A stretch of DNA of 64,000 nt from Desulfovibrio sp. (GCA_031287575.1 JAITSV010000021.1:49466-113465), one strand, 5' to 3'. Numbered from the stretch's first letter, positions 1 through 9,613 are shown. Numbers and translations: made by a program. Notes: a model not told the origin generated them from the sequence alone.

Positions 1-1310
1 GCATTTCATGGCTTATCTCCCCCACCTCATCCAGGAAGAGGGTGCCCTGATCCGCCATCTCGAACAGTCCCATCTTCCCCCCCCGCTTGGCCCCGGTGAA
101 CGCCCCATCCTCGTACCCGAAGAGTTCGCTTTCTATGAGGTTCGGGGCAAGGGAGGCGAAGTTGACGGCCACGAACGGCTTTCTGCGGCGCGCACTCTCC
201 TGATGCAGGGCATGAGCGGCCAGTTCCTTGCCCGTGCCGGTTTCGCCGCTGATGAGGACGGCGGCCTCGGCATTCGCGAAGCGGCGGATATTTTCCTTGA
301 GCTTGGTCATTGGCGGGCTGTCACCGACAATGTCGTCAATGCCTGAGCGTGCCACGAAGCCCTTGATGTACAGCTCTTCGCCAATCTTCCTGTTGATTTT
401 CTGCAGGGAGGAAACATCGCGGAAAAAAGCCACGGCACACCGCATGTCACCATGCATGGATAAGGGGAAAGAACGCACCACAAAGGATTCACCCGCCATG
501 CTTACCACCTTGTCCGACTTCGGCTGCATGGTTCGCAGCACTTCCTTCAGCCCAAGGGGGCTGAAAAAGGGGGCAAGGGCCTTTTCGGGTGTTTTGGAAG
601 CCACGTTGAGCAGTTGCAACGCCAGCGGATTGGAAAATACAACGCGTTCTTCACTGTCGATACAAATGACGCCTTCCTGGAATTGCGTGAAAATCGCCAC
701 CAGATCGGCATGGCGGAGGCGCTCTTCCCGCTTCTGTCGCGCCACGGCCACGGCATGATCGAGGGCCAGGCAGATGCTATGCTGGTTGGGCTCGATGACA
801 AAGCCGATTCCGCCCAGACTTTCCATGTATCTCTTGCTCACCCCCCCCCCCCACCAAAAGGTGGATGCCTCGCTCATAGGCGATGTTTATCTCCCGGAAC
901 AACGCGTCATGTGTCTCATAGGATATGTGATGGATTTTTAAATCCAGCAGTGCTTCCATTTCCTCAAGGTCATGCCGCTCGTCCCGGTAGGCTGCAAGGA
1001 TCACATGGTCAGACACCTGCTTGGCCCGCCGCAAGGCCTTGATGACGTCCATATCCGTGCGATCGATGGCCACGACGGAATGTCCGAGGGAACGGAGGAT
1101 GGCGTTGCCCGTGCCCCCGTGGCAAATGACCACTTCGCTGCCCGCCTCCAAACAGGCCCGCGCCATGGCGGGGCCTGTTTCAAAATCCACGAACTCATAG
1201 ATCATTTCATCAGAGCGATCCCGCATGACCATCCGGACATGCTTGGCCAGCTCATGAGAGTGGGCAAGCAAGGCCAGGCGGTAGGGGGGCTGGGCCTGCG
1301 ACTGGGGCAT
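1..1310 (-). pseudogene. PrpR-type sigma-54 activator, frame broken in a G12 tract
   Basis: This is an enhancer-binding transcriptional activator, divergent from grdE and running off the left edge of the window. The start chosen is ATG at 1310 (MPQSQAQPPYRLALL). The first ~155 codons encode a PrpR_N-type sensor domain. At 841-852 the coding strand has 12 consecutive G. The frame then reads into a short out-of-frame tail, while the correct continuation (VSKRYMESLGGIGFVIEPNQ) lies in another frame and would need 11 G. After the break the frame is open to position 1. It encodes a PAS-like segment and an AAA+ sigma-54 interaction domain with Walker A GETGTGKE, the GAFTGA loop and LFLDEVGEI. The C-terminal HTH would lie outside the window. 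The break may be real inactivation, slipped-strand phase variation or an assembly error. From position alone it is the likely activator of the grd promoters. Confidence 0.8.
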
Positions 1311-1332
1311 GGTGGGATTCCGTGTGTTTCGT

Positions 1333-1360
1333 TTTGCAAATTTGAAATGCATTTTTGCAA
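1333..1360. promoter_or_regulatory. AT-rich inverted TGCA site, possible enhancer for the grd activator
   Basis: In the grdE/regulator intergenic space, about 120 bp upstream of the sigma-54 promoter, overlapping dyads of TTGCAAAT and TGCATTTTTGCA occur. The spacing fits an upstream activator site for a bacterial enhancer-binding protein. The assignment is inference. Confidence 0.4.
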
Positions 1361-1476
1361 TACTTGACCGAAATCGGATTGTCAAACCAGGACTCTCCGG
1401 CATGACGACGCCCGGAAGGCGGCCCCCCACCCCCCTGCGGCTCCTTCGTGCCGCGCACCCGGACAAGCTGCACGCA

Positions 1477-1492
1477 TGGCACGGTTCGTGCT
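1477..1492 (+). promoter_or_regulatory. sigma-54 (-24/-12) promoter of grdE
   Basis: TGGCACGGTTCGTGCT matches the consensus TGGCACG-N4-TTGCW at all defined positions but one, with GG and GC twelve bases apart. Transcription would start near 1503, about 40 bases before the grdE start. It faces away from the broken sigma-54 activator. Confidence 0.85.
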
Positions 1493-1542
1493 CTCACCTG
1501 ACATATTTGGAGCATCCGCTCAACAAGGAGGAGATGATTGTA

Positions 1543-2847
1543 ATGAATCTCACAATGGCTTCCTATCACGTCATCAGGGTTGAAGAGGCGGGCAAGGCCG
1601 GTCTGGAAAAGGGTGTCCTGTACCTTAACACAAAAGACCTGCAAGGCTTGGTGCTGTCGGATGATCGCATCACGGACATGCATCTGGAAATTGCCTATCC
1701 GGGCGAAGAAACGCGCATCGTCCACATCCTTGACGCCATGGAGCCGCGGATCAAGCCGGAACAGCAGGCCCGCTGCTTCCCGGGTTTCCTGGGCTTGCCG
1801 ACCACGGTGGGCGCGGGAAGAACCAATCGCCTTGCCGGCACGGCCGTCATTGCCACTGCCGCCACAGTGCTACTCCCTTCGGGACAGGGTACGGGCGTCC
1901 AGGAGTTCAATGAAGGGGTCATCGACATGAGTGGCCCGGGGCAATCCCGTTGCGCCTGTTCCGATACCATCAACATCTGCCTGTGCATGACCTTCAGGGA
2001 AAACCTGAGCACCCTGGATTTTGACGAGGCCGCCCGCATGGCCCTGATCAAGGTGAGCGACCGCATTGCCGAGGTCACCCTGGACAGGCAGCCGGATGAG
2101 GAGACCGTGTACAAGACCGGGGTGATCGACCCGGACCTGCCCAACGTGGCGTACATCAACCAGGTGCAGTCCCAGGGGCATATCTGCCGCACCTTTCTGT
2201 ATGCCATGCCCATGGAAGGCTTCTTTACCCCCACCATCCTCGATCCCACGGAGTTGTTCGACGGCGCGGTGGTCAGCGGCAACTACCGGAACCACCTGCG
2301 CACCTGCACCTGGCTGCAGCAGAACAATCCCTATGTGCTGGAATTGTTCCGCAGGCACGGGAAGGAGTGCAACTTCGTGGGGCAGGTTGTAAGCCGGGGG
2401 CACTATGACGACCTGGGCACGAAGATCCGTTCCGGAAATTTCGTCGCCAAGCTCGCCGCCCATCTGAAGGCCCATGCGGCGGTGCTCTCCCTTGAAGGAA
2501 CCGGAAACTCCAACGTGGACTATATGGCCACGGTAAAGGCCCTGGAAAATTCCGGGATTGTCGCTGTCCCGGTTGTCCATGAATTTGGCGGCCCCGGCGG
2601 CGACGAAGAACCCCTGTTCGACTTTGCCGAAGAGGCCGTGTCGGTGGTGAGCGGGGGGGGCATTGACCGGCGCATCGAACTGCCGCCCATGAAACGCGTG
2701 ATTGGGGGTGACTCCATCCGCTTCACCAATTCCACCTCGTACAACAAGAGCTTTGATCCGCACCAGCCGTACACGGCCATTGCACACTTCTTTTTCTGCG
2801 GATTCCGATCCCTGCAAAACCACGGCTGGCGCTGCGAAGAGTATTGA
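1543..2847 (+). CDS. grdE: Glycine reductase protein B, proprotein subunit GrdE
   Basis: GrdE is the pyruvoyl-forming proprotein of substrate-specific protein B. Together with GrdB it binds the amine substrate as a Schiff base in the cytoplasm. The 434-residue product matches the usual ~430 residues. An AAGGAGGA sequence at 1525-1532 favours ATG 1543 (MNLTMASYHV) over ATG 1534, which is too close. Recognisable stretches are GFLGLPTTVGAGRTNRLAG and CACSDTINICL. The maturation cysteine of the family lies near residue 242. The best candidate here is Cys255 in RTCTW, by position and by a Thr-Cys pair; this is inference. grdB follows after 33 bases. Which of glycine, sarcosine or betaine is the substrate cannot be decided from the sequence. 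Confidence 0.9.
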   Translation: MNLTMASYHVIRVEEAGKAGLEKGVLYLNTKDLQGLVLSDDRITDMHLEIAYPGEETRIVHILDAMEPRIKPEQQARCFPGFLGLPTTVGAGRTNRLAGTAVIATAATVLLPSGQGTGVQEFNEGVIDMSGPGQSRCACSDTINICLCMTFRENLSTLDFDEAARMALIKVSDRIAEVTLDRQPDEETVYKTGVIDPDLPNVAYINQVQSQGHICRTFLYAMPMEGFFTPTILDPTELFDGAVVSGNYRNHLRTCTWLQQNNPYVLELFRRHGKECNFVGQVVSRGHYDDLGTKIRSGNFVAKLAAHLKAHAAVLSLEGTGNSNVDYMATVKALENSGIVAVPVVHEFGGPGGDEEPLFDFAEEAVSVVSGGGIDRRIELPPMKRVIGGDSIRFTNSTSYNKSFDPHQPYTAIAHFFFCGFRSLQNHGWRCEEY

Positions 2848-2880
2848 AATTCCTGAGGATATCCAGAGGAGAGAATATAT

Positions 2881-4200
2881 ATGATCAAGGTAATTCACTA
2901 CATGAATCAGTTTGGTGCTGGTTTCGGAAGTGAAGACAAGGCGGATATGGCGCTCGGGTCTTTTGATGGTCCCAAGGGCGCGGGAATCGCCTTCCAGGGT
3001 TTTTTCGGAGACCGGGCGGTCATCGTGAAAACCATCTATGCCGGCGACAACTACGCCAACGAGTTCAAGGAAGATTTCCTGAACGAGGCCATGGAGATCA
3101 TTCGCGCGGTCAAGCCTGACGTCCTGCTTGCTGGCCCGGCCTTCAACTCCGGCCGGTACGGCCTGGCGTGCGGAAGCCTTCTGAAGCGAGCCAAAGAAGA
3201 ATTCGGCGTGCCCGGGGTTGCCGGGTTCGGGCCGGACAACCCCGGCATCGCCGAATACAAGAAGGATTGCTACGGCATCCTGACCGGTGCCGCCGCCAAT
3301 TCCATGCGCCAAGCCATTGCCCCCATGGCGGGCCTCGCCCTGAAGCTCGGCGGGGGCGAGACGCCCGGCCCGGCCCGGCAGGAAGGCTATATTCCCAGGG
3401 GAATACGCCTAAACGTGTACACGGGGAAATCCTCTGCCGTGCGCGCGACGGAGATGGCCCTGGCCCGCGTTGCGGGCCAAAAATGGGAAACGGAGTTGCC
3501 GCGCGTGGTTTACGACAAGGTAGCCCCCCCCGCTCCCCTCGCAGACCTTTCCAAGGCCACCATAGCCCTGGTTTCCGAGGGCGGGGTTGTGCCCCTTGGC
3601 AACCCCGACCACATGGAGACGAACAACTCCACCAAGTGGCGTCCCTATGCGCTGTCCGGCGACGAACTCACCCCGGGTGCATTTGAAGTCCGGCACGGCG
3701 GCTATCTGACCCAGGACGTGACGAAATGCCCCGATCGCATGGTGCCGTACGATGCCCTGCGCACTCTTGAAAAGCAGGGGATCATCGGCAAGGCGCACCC
3801 GGAAATGCTGAGCGCTTCAGGCAGCATGGCAAACCTTTCCACCATGCAGCGCCTTGGCCGGGAAATGGGAATCTACCTCAAGCAAAAAGCGGTCGACGCC
3901 GTACTGCTTACCGCCACCTGAGGAACGGGAACGCGTAGCGGCGCTACGCTCGCAAAAGAGATTGAACGTGCGGGGATTCCTGTCGTGTGCGTGACGGCCC
4001 TTTACAATGTCGCGGTGCAGATAGGGACCAACCGCATTGTCATGTCCGGCAGCAAGTTCCACTACCCCATGGGCCGACCGGATCTTCCCCCCGAGGACGA
4101 AAAGGAATGGAGGCTCCGGCAGACCCGGGCCACCCTGGCGATTCTGGAAAAGCCGGTGGAAGGCGTTACCGTTTTTACCCAGCAAGACCTTTTCCCTTAA
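2881..4200 (+). CDS. grdB: Glycine reductase protein B, selenoprotein subunit GrdB (in-frame UGA = Sec347)
   Basis: GrdB is the catalytic selenoprotein of protein B. It attacks the Schiff-base substrate and passes a carboxymethyl group to GrdA. The frame continues through TGA at 3919-3921, read as selenocysteine 347, and ends at TAA 4198-4200, giving 439 residues, the normal family length. AGAGGAGAGA precedes the ATG. The Sec lies in TAT-U-GTGTRSGATLAKEIERAG, the expected place. Known GrdB proteins carry UxxCxxC, but here the two cysteines are Gly and Ser (UxxGxxS). A hairpin follows the UGA as expected for SECIS-directed decoding. The selA, selB and selC machinery is not in this window. Confidence 0.92.
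3919..3949 (+). promoter_or_regulatory. Sec UGA codon and putative bacterial SECIS hairpin of grdB
   Basis: The UGA is followed eleven bases later by a strong stem, 3933-3940 pairing with 3942-3949 (GCGTAGCG / CGCTACGC); the apical pairs would open to form a loop. The distance and the location inside the coding region fit a bacterial SECIS element. Confidence 0.65.
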
Positions 4201-4215
4201 GGGTGCTTCGCACCC
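4201..4215 (+). terminator. Short hairpin directly after grdB
   Basis: GGGTGC-TTC-GCACCC abuts the grdB stop codon and has no T run. It is more likely an mRNA 3'-end or attenuating hairpin inside the operon than a full terminator. Confidence 0.35.
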
Positions 4216-4338
4216 ACGCTCCGGGTAACGGCGGCTGTGGAACGCAAAACGAACATATCAAAAAGTCACCGCTCCCGGCGCGTGCAACAGCACGCTTCCC
4301 CGCATGATCCCGGGGAAGTGCCTGTCTTGGAGTATCCA

Positions 4339-5967
4339 ATGAACTCTCTTCGTCGGTACAGTCCCCAGGCGGCCCGAGACCTGTTCTGCACCCCCTCGGC
4401 GTTCGCCCTTCTGGATGTTCGGGAACAGGAGGAGTTTTCGCGTGGCCATCTTCTTTTGGCTTCTTGCGCTCCTTTGAGCCGGATTGAATTCCTCGTGGAA
4501 AAGCTGGTGCCTTGCAGGAAGATTCCCGTGATGCTCATGGACAGCGGCACGGAAGGCGCGTTGTCCCGCGCACAGCGGGCGGCCTCCATTCTGGCGTCCC
4601 TCGGGTATGAGGCCCCCTCCGTCATGGAAGGAGGGCTGGCGGCCTGGCGGGAGGCCGGGTTCGTCACGGTCACCGGCGTGGGCGCGCTGAGCAAAGGCTT
4701 CGGTGAATATGTGGAAAGCGTGCAGCAGACTCCCTGCCTCACGCCGGAGGAAGTCAAGGGCATGATGGATGCCGGGCGGAATATCGCCATCATTGATGTA
4801 CGCCCCAGGGAGGAATACGCCAACATGCATATCCCCGGCGGCATTAATGCGCCGGGCTGCGAGGTCACCTACCGCTTTGCGGATCTGGTCCCCGATCCGC
4901 AAACCCAGGTGATCATCAACTGCGCCGGTCGCACGCGCAGCATTATCGGGACACAGACCCTGTGCAATGCCGGCATCCCCAATCCCGTGGCGGCATTGAA
5001 GGGCGGCACCATGAACTGGCAGTTGGCGGGCTTTTCCCTGGAATACGGCTCCTCGCCGCGCACGGCCCCGCCTTCGCTTCAGGCCCTGGAGTCCGCCCGG
5101 CAACGGGCCGCCGCCATTGCCGAAAAGTACGGCGTCTCTTCCGTGGACGCAGCTACGGTAAGGCAATGGCAGGCCGAAGCGGAAAATGAGCCTCTCTACC
5201 TGTTTGATGTCCGCCAGCCAGAGGAATACGCGGCCGGACACCTGCCCGGATCGCGCAATGCCCCCGGCGGGCAACTGGTTCAGGCCACGGATGAATATGC
5301 CGCCGTGCGCAATGCCCGCTACGTGCTCATTGACGATACGGAAGTGCGCGCCATCATGACCGCGCACTGGCTGGGACAAATGGGGCTGCCCCATGTCTTT
5401 GTGCTTCAGGGGGGGCTTGGCGGCTCGGGACTTGGCCGCAGGGGGCTGGAATACGGCCCCGAACCCGAAGTGGCTCCACCCCTTCCCGGCAAATCGGGCC
5501 CACGGGAAATCGACGCGCAGGAACTGTTCAGGCAACTGAACGCCGCGCAGCCCCCCTTGGTGGTCGATGTCGGCTTCAGCAACGGGCATCGCGCGGGTCA
5601 TATTCCCGGCGCAGTCTGGGTGCCGCGCGGCTACCTTGAACGGGCCAGGGATGCCCACCCCGGCGCCACGTCCGTCGTACTGACCTCGGACAGTGGCCCC
5701 CACGCCTTCTTCGCCGCTCACGACGCAGTCGCGCTGTGGCCCCGCGCGCTGGTGTTCCACCTTGAAAACGGCACCCAAGGCTGGACGAAGCAGGGCTTTC
5801 CCCTGGAGCGAGGCATGGTTGCGCCACTGAGCGCCGAAGACGACATTTGGTACCGGCCCTATACGGACACCAATGCTTCCCCGGAAGCCATGCGCGGGTA
5901 CTTTACTTGGGAATTCGGGCTGATAGAAAACATTCTCAAGGATGGATCCGTAAAATTCCGCCTTTGA
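4339..5967 (+). CDS. Four-domain rhodanese-like protein, one intact catalytic site
   Basis: The protein has 542 residues and is built of four rhodanese domains at roughly 15-110, 125-235, 265-375 and 395-510. Each opens with a recognisable LLDVREQEEF, IIDVRPREEY, LFDVRQPEEY or VVDVGFSNGH motif. Only domain 2 keeps the catalytic cysteine (Cys195 in NCAGRTRS). The equivalent loops of domains 1, 3 and 4 (MDSGTEG, IDDTEVR, TSDSGPH) lack it. Rhodaneses move sulfane sulfur, and the inactive domains may be structural. It lies between grdB and the ABC importer on the same strand; a role in delivering sulfur or selenium to the selenoprotein pathway is possible but unproven. The start could also lie slightly upstream, since the frame is open to 4237. 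No signal peptide is seen. Confidence 0.85.
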   Translation: MNSLRRYSPQAARDLFCTPSAFALLDVREQEEFSRGHLLLASCAPLSRIEFLVEKLVPCRKIPVMLMDSGTEGALSRAQRAASILASLGYEAPSVMEGGLAAWREAGFVTVTGVGALSKGFGEYVESVQQTPCLTPEEVKGMMDAGRNIAIIDVRPREEYANMHIPGGINAPGCEVTYRFADLVPDPQTQVIINCAGRTRSIIGTQTLCNAGIPNPVAALKGGTMNWQLAGFSLEYGSSPRTAPPSLQALESARQRAAAIAEKYGVSSVDAATVRQWQAEAENEPLYLFDVRQPEEYAAGHLPGSRNAPGGQLVQATDEYAAVRNARYVLIDDTEVRAIMTAHWLGQMGLPHVFVLQGGLGGSGLGRRGLEYGPEPEVAPPLPGKSGPREIDAQELFRQLNAAQPPLVVDVGFSNGHRAGHIPGAVWVPRGYLERARDAHPGATSVVLTSDSGPHAFFAAHDAVALWPRALVFHLENGTQGWTKQGFPLERGMVAPLSAEDDIWYRPYTDTNASPEAMRGYFTWEFGLIENILKDGSVKFRL

Positions 5968-6057
5968 CCAAGGCGATGCGGCGAGGGGGGAACAAAGATA
6001 TTCAGCTCGCAGCACGGCCCCCAAGGAGAAAATGTAATGGGCAAATCAAGAATGTAC

Positions 6058-6073
6058 TGGCAGGTTCATTGCG
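6058..6073 (+). promoter_or_regulatory. sigma-54 promoter of the ABC importer cassette
   Basis: TGGCAGGTTCATTGCG keeps GG and GC at the right twelve-base interval and differs from the consensus at two positions. Transcription would start near 6085, 60 bases before the binding-protein gene. This suggests the transporter can be transcribed independently of grdEB but by the same class of activator. Confidence 0.7.
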
Positions 6074-6144
6074 AGGTTAGTGGATGATATGAGGCTTTCT
6101 ATCATGGGATAACCTATGATTGCTGCAAAGCAAAGGCGGTAGTG

Positions 6145-7662
6145 ATGAACAAATTTTTCGCAATTTCGGCACTTCTGATACTCTCACTCGTATTGAGAGC
6201 AACTCCGGTATCGGCCCAAGGCGACACCCTCACTGTGGGCATTGTGCTCAGCATAAAAACCATGGATCCGCAAAACACGACAGCCGGGGTCATGTATGGC
6301 GTGGCCATGCATATCAACGAAACACTTGTTGCCGTGGAAAACGGCAAGATCGTTCCGCTGCTGGCTGAAAGCTGGAAGATGCTCGACGATAAGGTCACGT
6401 ATGAATTCACCCTGAAGCAGGGTGTCAAATTTCATAACGGCGACATCATGACGGCGGACGACGTCGTCTACTCTTTCAAGCGCGCCCTCAGCCCTGCCGG
6501 AGCGGCCACCAAGGCGCAATCCATGTACCTGGCCGAGGTCGGGAAAAAGGATGAGAGGACTATCTACCTGAAAGCCGTGGCGCCCATGGGGCAGGCCTTT
6601 CTGGGCAACCTGAGCCACCCTTGGGCCTCCATTTTCAGTGAGAAGTACACGGAGGCCAAGGGGCTGGACTACGGACAGCAGCCCATGGGCACAGGTAAAT
6701 TCAAGCTGAAGCGCGCGGTGGCTGGTGACCGGGTGGAACTGGAGCGCTTTGACGACTACCACGGCACCAAGGCCAAAGTGAAGAACCTGATCTTCCGCAC
6801 CATCGTTGAGGCCGCCAGCCGCACCATAGAGCTGGAAAGCGGGGCCGTGGACGCGGTCACGGACATCGCGCCCATCGACACCAACCGTATCAAGGATAAT
6901 CCCAAGCTGGAACTCATCGCGGTTCCTTCCTATCGACTCCACCACCTCGGTTTCGACGTCACCCTGCCCCCGTATGACAACCCGAAAGTACGGCAAGCCA
7001 TCAACATGGCCATCAACCGTCCGGGCATTGTCAAAGCCGTGCTGAGAGGGCTCGGAGAATCCGCCAGGGGCGTCCTGCCCTCGACCATCGACTACTCCAG
7101 CTACAAGGACTCCGCGGATCTCCCATATAATCCCGAAAAAGCAAGGGAACTACTGAAGGAAGCAGGATACCCCAACGGATTCAAGGGGGTGCTGATCACT
7201 TCCGAGCGAAGCGATTACCAGAACATCGCCACGGTTGTTCAGAATAACCTGCAACAGGTCGGAATCGATATGCAGATCAAGATCATCGAATCCGGCGCAT
7301 ACAATGACTTCATCGGCAGGCCCAAGCATGACCCGTTCATTTATAACTGGGGGGGAAATGTGCCGACCGCAGATCCATTTTTCTATCTGACGCCACTGTA
7401 TCATTCAAGAAACATCGGACAGGCCAACCGATACTACTTCAGCAACGCCGAGCTCGATGATTTGCTTGATAAGGGCGTGCAAGCAGAAGAAGGGAAGGAA
7501 AGAGCCGCCTTTTATGCAGAGGCCTGGAAGCTTCTGAACAGGGAACTTCCACAGATCAGCATCCTCTCCCCCGTGAACACATACGGCAAGACCAAGAATC
7601 TGAAGGGAGTGGCGTTCTCTCCCACGGCGATCAACTTTTTCGGCAACGCTTACTTCGAGTAG
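6145..7662 (+). CDS. ABC importer periplasmic substrate-binding protein, family 5 (DppA/OppA type)
   Basis: The protein has 505 residues. Its Sec signal peptide (residues 1-24, cleavage after PVSA) is followed by a family-5 solute-binding fold, recognisable from TLTVGIVLSIKTMDPQN, PLLAESWKMLDD, YEFTLKQGVKFHNGD and the late FIYNWGG segment. It would capture a peptide or small organic solute in the periplasm for the adjacent permeases. GTG 6142 and ATG 6145 are both possible starts; the AAAGGCGG sequence at 6132-6139 favours ATG. Its place inside a glycine reductase cluster suggests a glycine-yielding peptide or related amine as substrate, which is inference. Confidence 0.9.
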   Translation: MNKFFAISALLILSLVLRATPVSAQGDTLTVGIVLSIKTMDPQNTTAGVMYGVAMHINETLVAVENGKIVPLLAESWKMLDDKVTYEFTLKQGVKFHNGDIMTADDVVYSFKRALSPAGAATKAQSMYLAEVGKKDERTIYLKAVAPMGQAFLGNLSHPWASIFSEKYTEAKGLDYGQQPMGTGKFKLKRAVAGDRVELERFDDYHGTKAKVKNLIFRTIVEAASRTIELESGAVDAVTDIAPIDTNRIKDNPKLELIAVPSYRLHHLGFDVTLPPYDNPKVRQAINMAINRPGIVKAVLRGLGESARGVLPSTIDYSSYKDSADLPYNPEKARELLKEAGYPNGFKGVLITSERSDYQNIATVVQNNLQQVGIDMQIKIIESGAYNDFIGRPKHDPFIYNWGGNVPTADPFFYLTPLYHSRNIGQANRYYFSNAELDDLLDKGVQAEEGKERAAFYAEAWKLLNRELPQISILSPVNTYGKTKNLKGVAFSPTAINFFGNAYFE

Positions 7663-7672
7663 TTTGCCGACA

Positions 7673-7703
7673 CCCGGGCCTTCCCGACCGGGAAGGCCCC
7701 GGG
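7673..7703 (+). terminator. Intercistronic stem-loop after the binding-protein gene
   Basis: CCCGGGCCTTCCC (7673-7685) pairs with GGGAAGGCCCCGGG (7690-7703) across GACC, with one bulged base. Such hairpins after binding-protein genes commonly limit read-through or protect the upstream mRNA, giving more binding protein than permease. Confidence 0.6.
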
Positions 7704-7738
7704 TCACGCAGTGCACGTGAACGTTTGAGGAGATAGCT

Positions 7739-8668
7739 ATGACCAGGTTTTTGCTGAGAAGAATTCTCGCCATGATTCCGGTCTGCCTCGGGGTGACGTT
7801 CCTCCTTTTTTCCCTGCTGTATGTCACTCCCGGCGACCCGGCCCGACTGGTGCTGGGCGAAGAGGCTACAGAAGAAAGCCTGCAAGAGTTCAGGCGGGAA
7901 CACTATCTGGATCGTCCCCTTCTGACCAGATACGGGTTGTTCATCTATAATACGGTCGTGCATCAGGACATGGGGCGTTCCTACATGACCCGCCGTCCGG
8001 TGACTGGCGAAATAGCCAATACATTTCCCGTCACCCTGAACCTGGCCAGTGGCTCCATAGTCCTTGCCACGGTTATGGGACTGGCTTTCGGGATCATCTG
8101 CGCCGTGAAGCAGTATTCCATTTTTGACAACATCACCATGGTCATTGCCATGCTGGGCATTTCAACGCCTCTTTTTTATCTGGGCATTTTGCTTATCCTC
8201 TGGTTTTCAGTGCAATTACAATGGGTTCCATCCTCAGGATTTGATTCCCTGAGTCAGCGCCTGCTGCCTTGGATCACCCTTTCCGCCACCTCCATGTCCA
8301 TCATCACTCGCATGACACGTTCCAGCATGCTGGAGGTCATCCGCTCCGACTATGTCCGCACGGCCCGCGCCAAGGGACAGACGGAGAGGGTGGTCATCCT
8401 GAAGCATGCGCTGCGCAATGCGCTTATCCCGATCATTACCATTGTGGGCATTCAGTTCGGCCATCTTCTGGGCGGGGCCATTCTGACGGAATCGGTGTTT
8501 TCCATTCCCGGCATGGGGCGACTGGCGGTAGATGCGATAAAGGCCCGCGACTATCCCATAGTGCAGGGCGCGGTACTGTACATCGCCATGGCGTATGTTG
8601 TCATCAACCTACTGGTGGATCTGCTCTATGCCTGGGTGGATCCGAAACTGCGCACCCAGTGCCGCTGA
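7739..8668 (+). CDS. ABC importer permease, DppB type
   Basis: This 309-residue inner-membrane permease has about six transmembrane helices, beginning with LLRRILAMIPVCLGVTFLLFSLLYV. The coupling motif SDYVRTARAKGQTERVVILKHALRNALIP is typical of DppB/OppB and contacts the ATPases. TGAGGAG lies before the ATG. It pairs with the DppC-type subunit at 8756. Confidence 0.92.
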   Translation: MTRFLLRRILAMIPVCLGVTFLLFSLLYVTPGDPARLVLGEEATEESLQEFRREHYLDRPLLTRYGLFIYNTVVHQDMGRSYMTRRPVTGEIANTFPVTLNLASGSIVLATVMGLAFGIICAVKQYSIFDNITMVIAMLGISTPLFYLGILLILWFSVQLQWVPSSGFDSLSQRLLPWITLSATSMSIITRMTRSSMLEVIRSDYVRTARAKGQTERVVILKHALRNALIPIITIVGIQFGHLLGGAILTESVFSIPGMGRLAVDAIKARDYPIVQGAVLYIAMAYVVINLLVDLLYAWVDPKLRTQCR

Positions 8669-8755
8669 CGGTGCGTTACTGGCGGAGAGCAGGCAGCACC
8701 AGCGCGCAGCGCCGGAGTATGAGCAAGAACATCAACGTGTTTCAGGGGTGATTAC

Positions 8756-9613
8756 ATGGCGTTACTGCAGAAAAACAGCAATATGTACCTGACCTTGGTT
8801 CGCCTGCGCAGGAACAGACTGGCGATCCTCGGGCTACTCATAATGGGCGCACTGATTTTGATCGCGATATTCGCGCCTTGGCTTGCGCCGTATGATTTCG
8901 CCACCCAGGATCTGATCAGTGCCTTCGAGACGCCGAGTTGGGAACATCCGCTGGGCACGGACGATTTCGGCCGGGACATCCTGAGCCGCATCATCTACGG
9001 AGCACGGGTCTCTCTGCAGGTAGGGGTTTTGGCGGTGTTCATAGCCATGGTCAGCGGCGGAACCCTGGGGGCCATCGCGGGATATTACGGCGGCCGCATC
9101 GACGGGGTAATCATGCGGGTCATGGACGTCCTGCTTTCCATCCCCCAGATACTGCTGGCCATCGCCATAGCGGCCGCCTTGGGGCCGGGACTCTTGAACC
9201 TGACCATTGCAGTGGGCATAGCGGCCCTGCCGACCTTTGCCCGTGTGGTGCGGGGAGCGGTTCTCTCCATCGTGGGCCAGGAATATATCGAAGCGGCTCA
9301 CTGCATGGGCGCATCGGACGCCTGGATCATCATCCGACACATTCTTCCCAATTGCAGTGCGCCTATTATCGTCCAGTCCACGCTGCGGGTGGCGCAGGCG
9401 ATTCTGGCGGCGGCGGCACTCAGCTTTCTGGGGTTGGGCATCCAGCCGCCCTTTCCGGAATGGGGCGGCATGCTGTCCGGCGCGCGGGGCTATGTGCGCG
9501 ACTATGCCTATATGACCATTTTCCCCGGCCTTGCCATCATGATTACCATCATGGCCCTGAACTTCCTTGGGGACGGTCTGCGCGATGCCATGGACCCGAA
9601 AATGAAACGGTAG
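8756..9613 (+). CDS. ABC importer permease, DppC type
   Basis: This 285-residue inner-membrane permease has the family's N-terminal helix (LAILGLLIMGALILIAIFAPW), the segment HPLGTDDFGRDILSRIIYGARVSL and the EAA-like loop EYIEAAHCMGASDAWIIIRHILPN. It forms the translocation pore with the DppB-type subunit. The 87-base gap before it contains no other gene. Confidence 0.92.
   Translation: MALLQKNSNMYLTLVRLRRNRLAILGLLIMGALILIAIFAPWLAPYDFATQDLISAFETPSWEHPLGTDDFGRDILSRIIYGARVSLQVGVLAVFIAMVSGGTLGAIAGYYGGRIDGVIMRVMDVLLSIPQILLAIAIAAALGPGLLNLTIAVGIAALPTFARVVRGAVLSIVGQEYIEAAHCMGASDAWIIIRHILPNCSAPIIVQSTLRVAQAILAAAALSFLGLGIQPPFPEWGGMLSGARGYVRDYAYMTIFPGLAIMITIMALNFLGDGLRDAMDPKMKR

Noticed and set aside
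3919..3921. In-frame TGA splitting grdB into two genes
   Set aside because: The downstream frame continues GrdB to normal length, the TGA sits exactly at the family selenocysteine, and a hairpin follows it.
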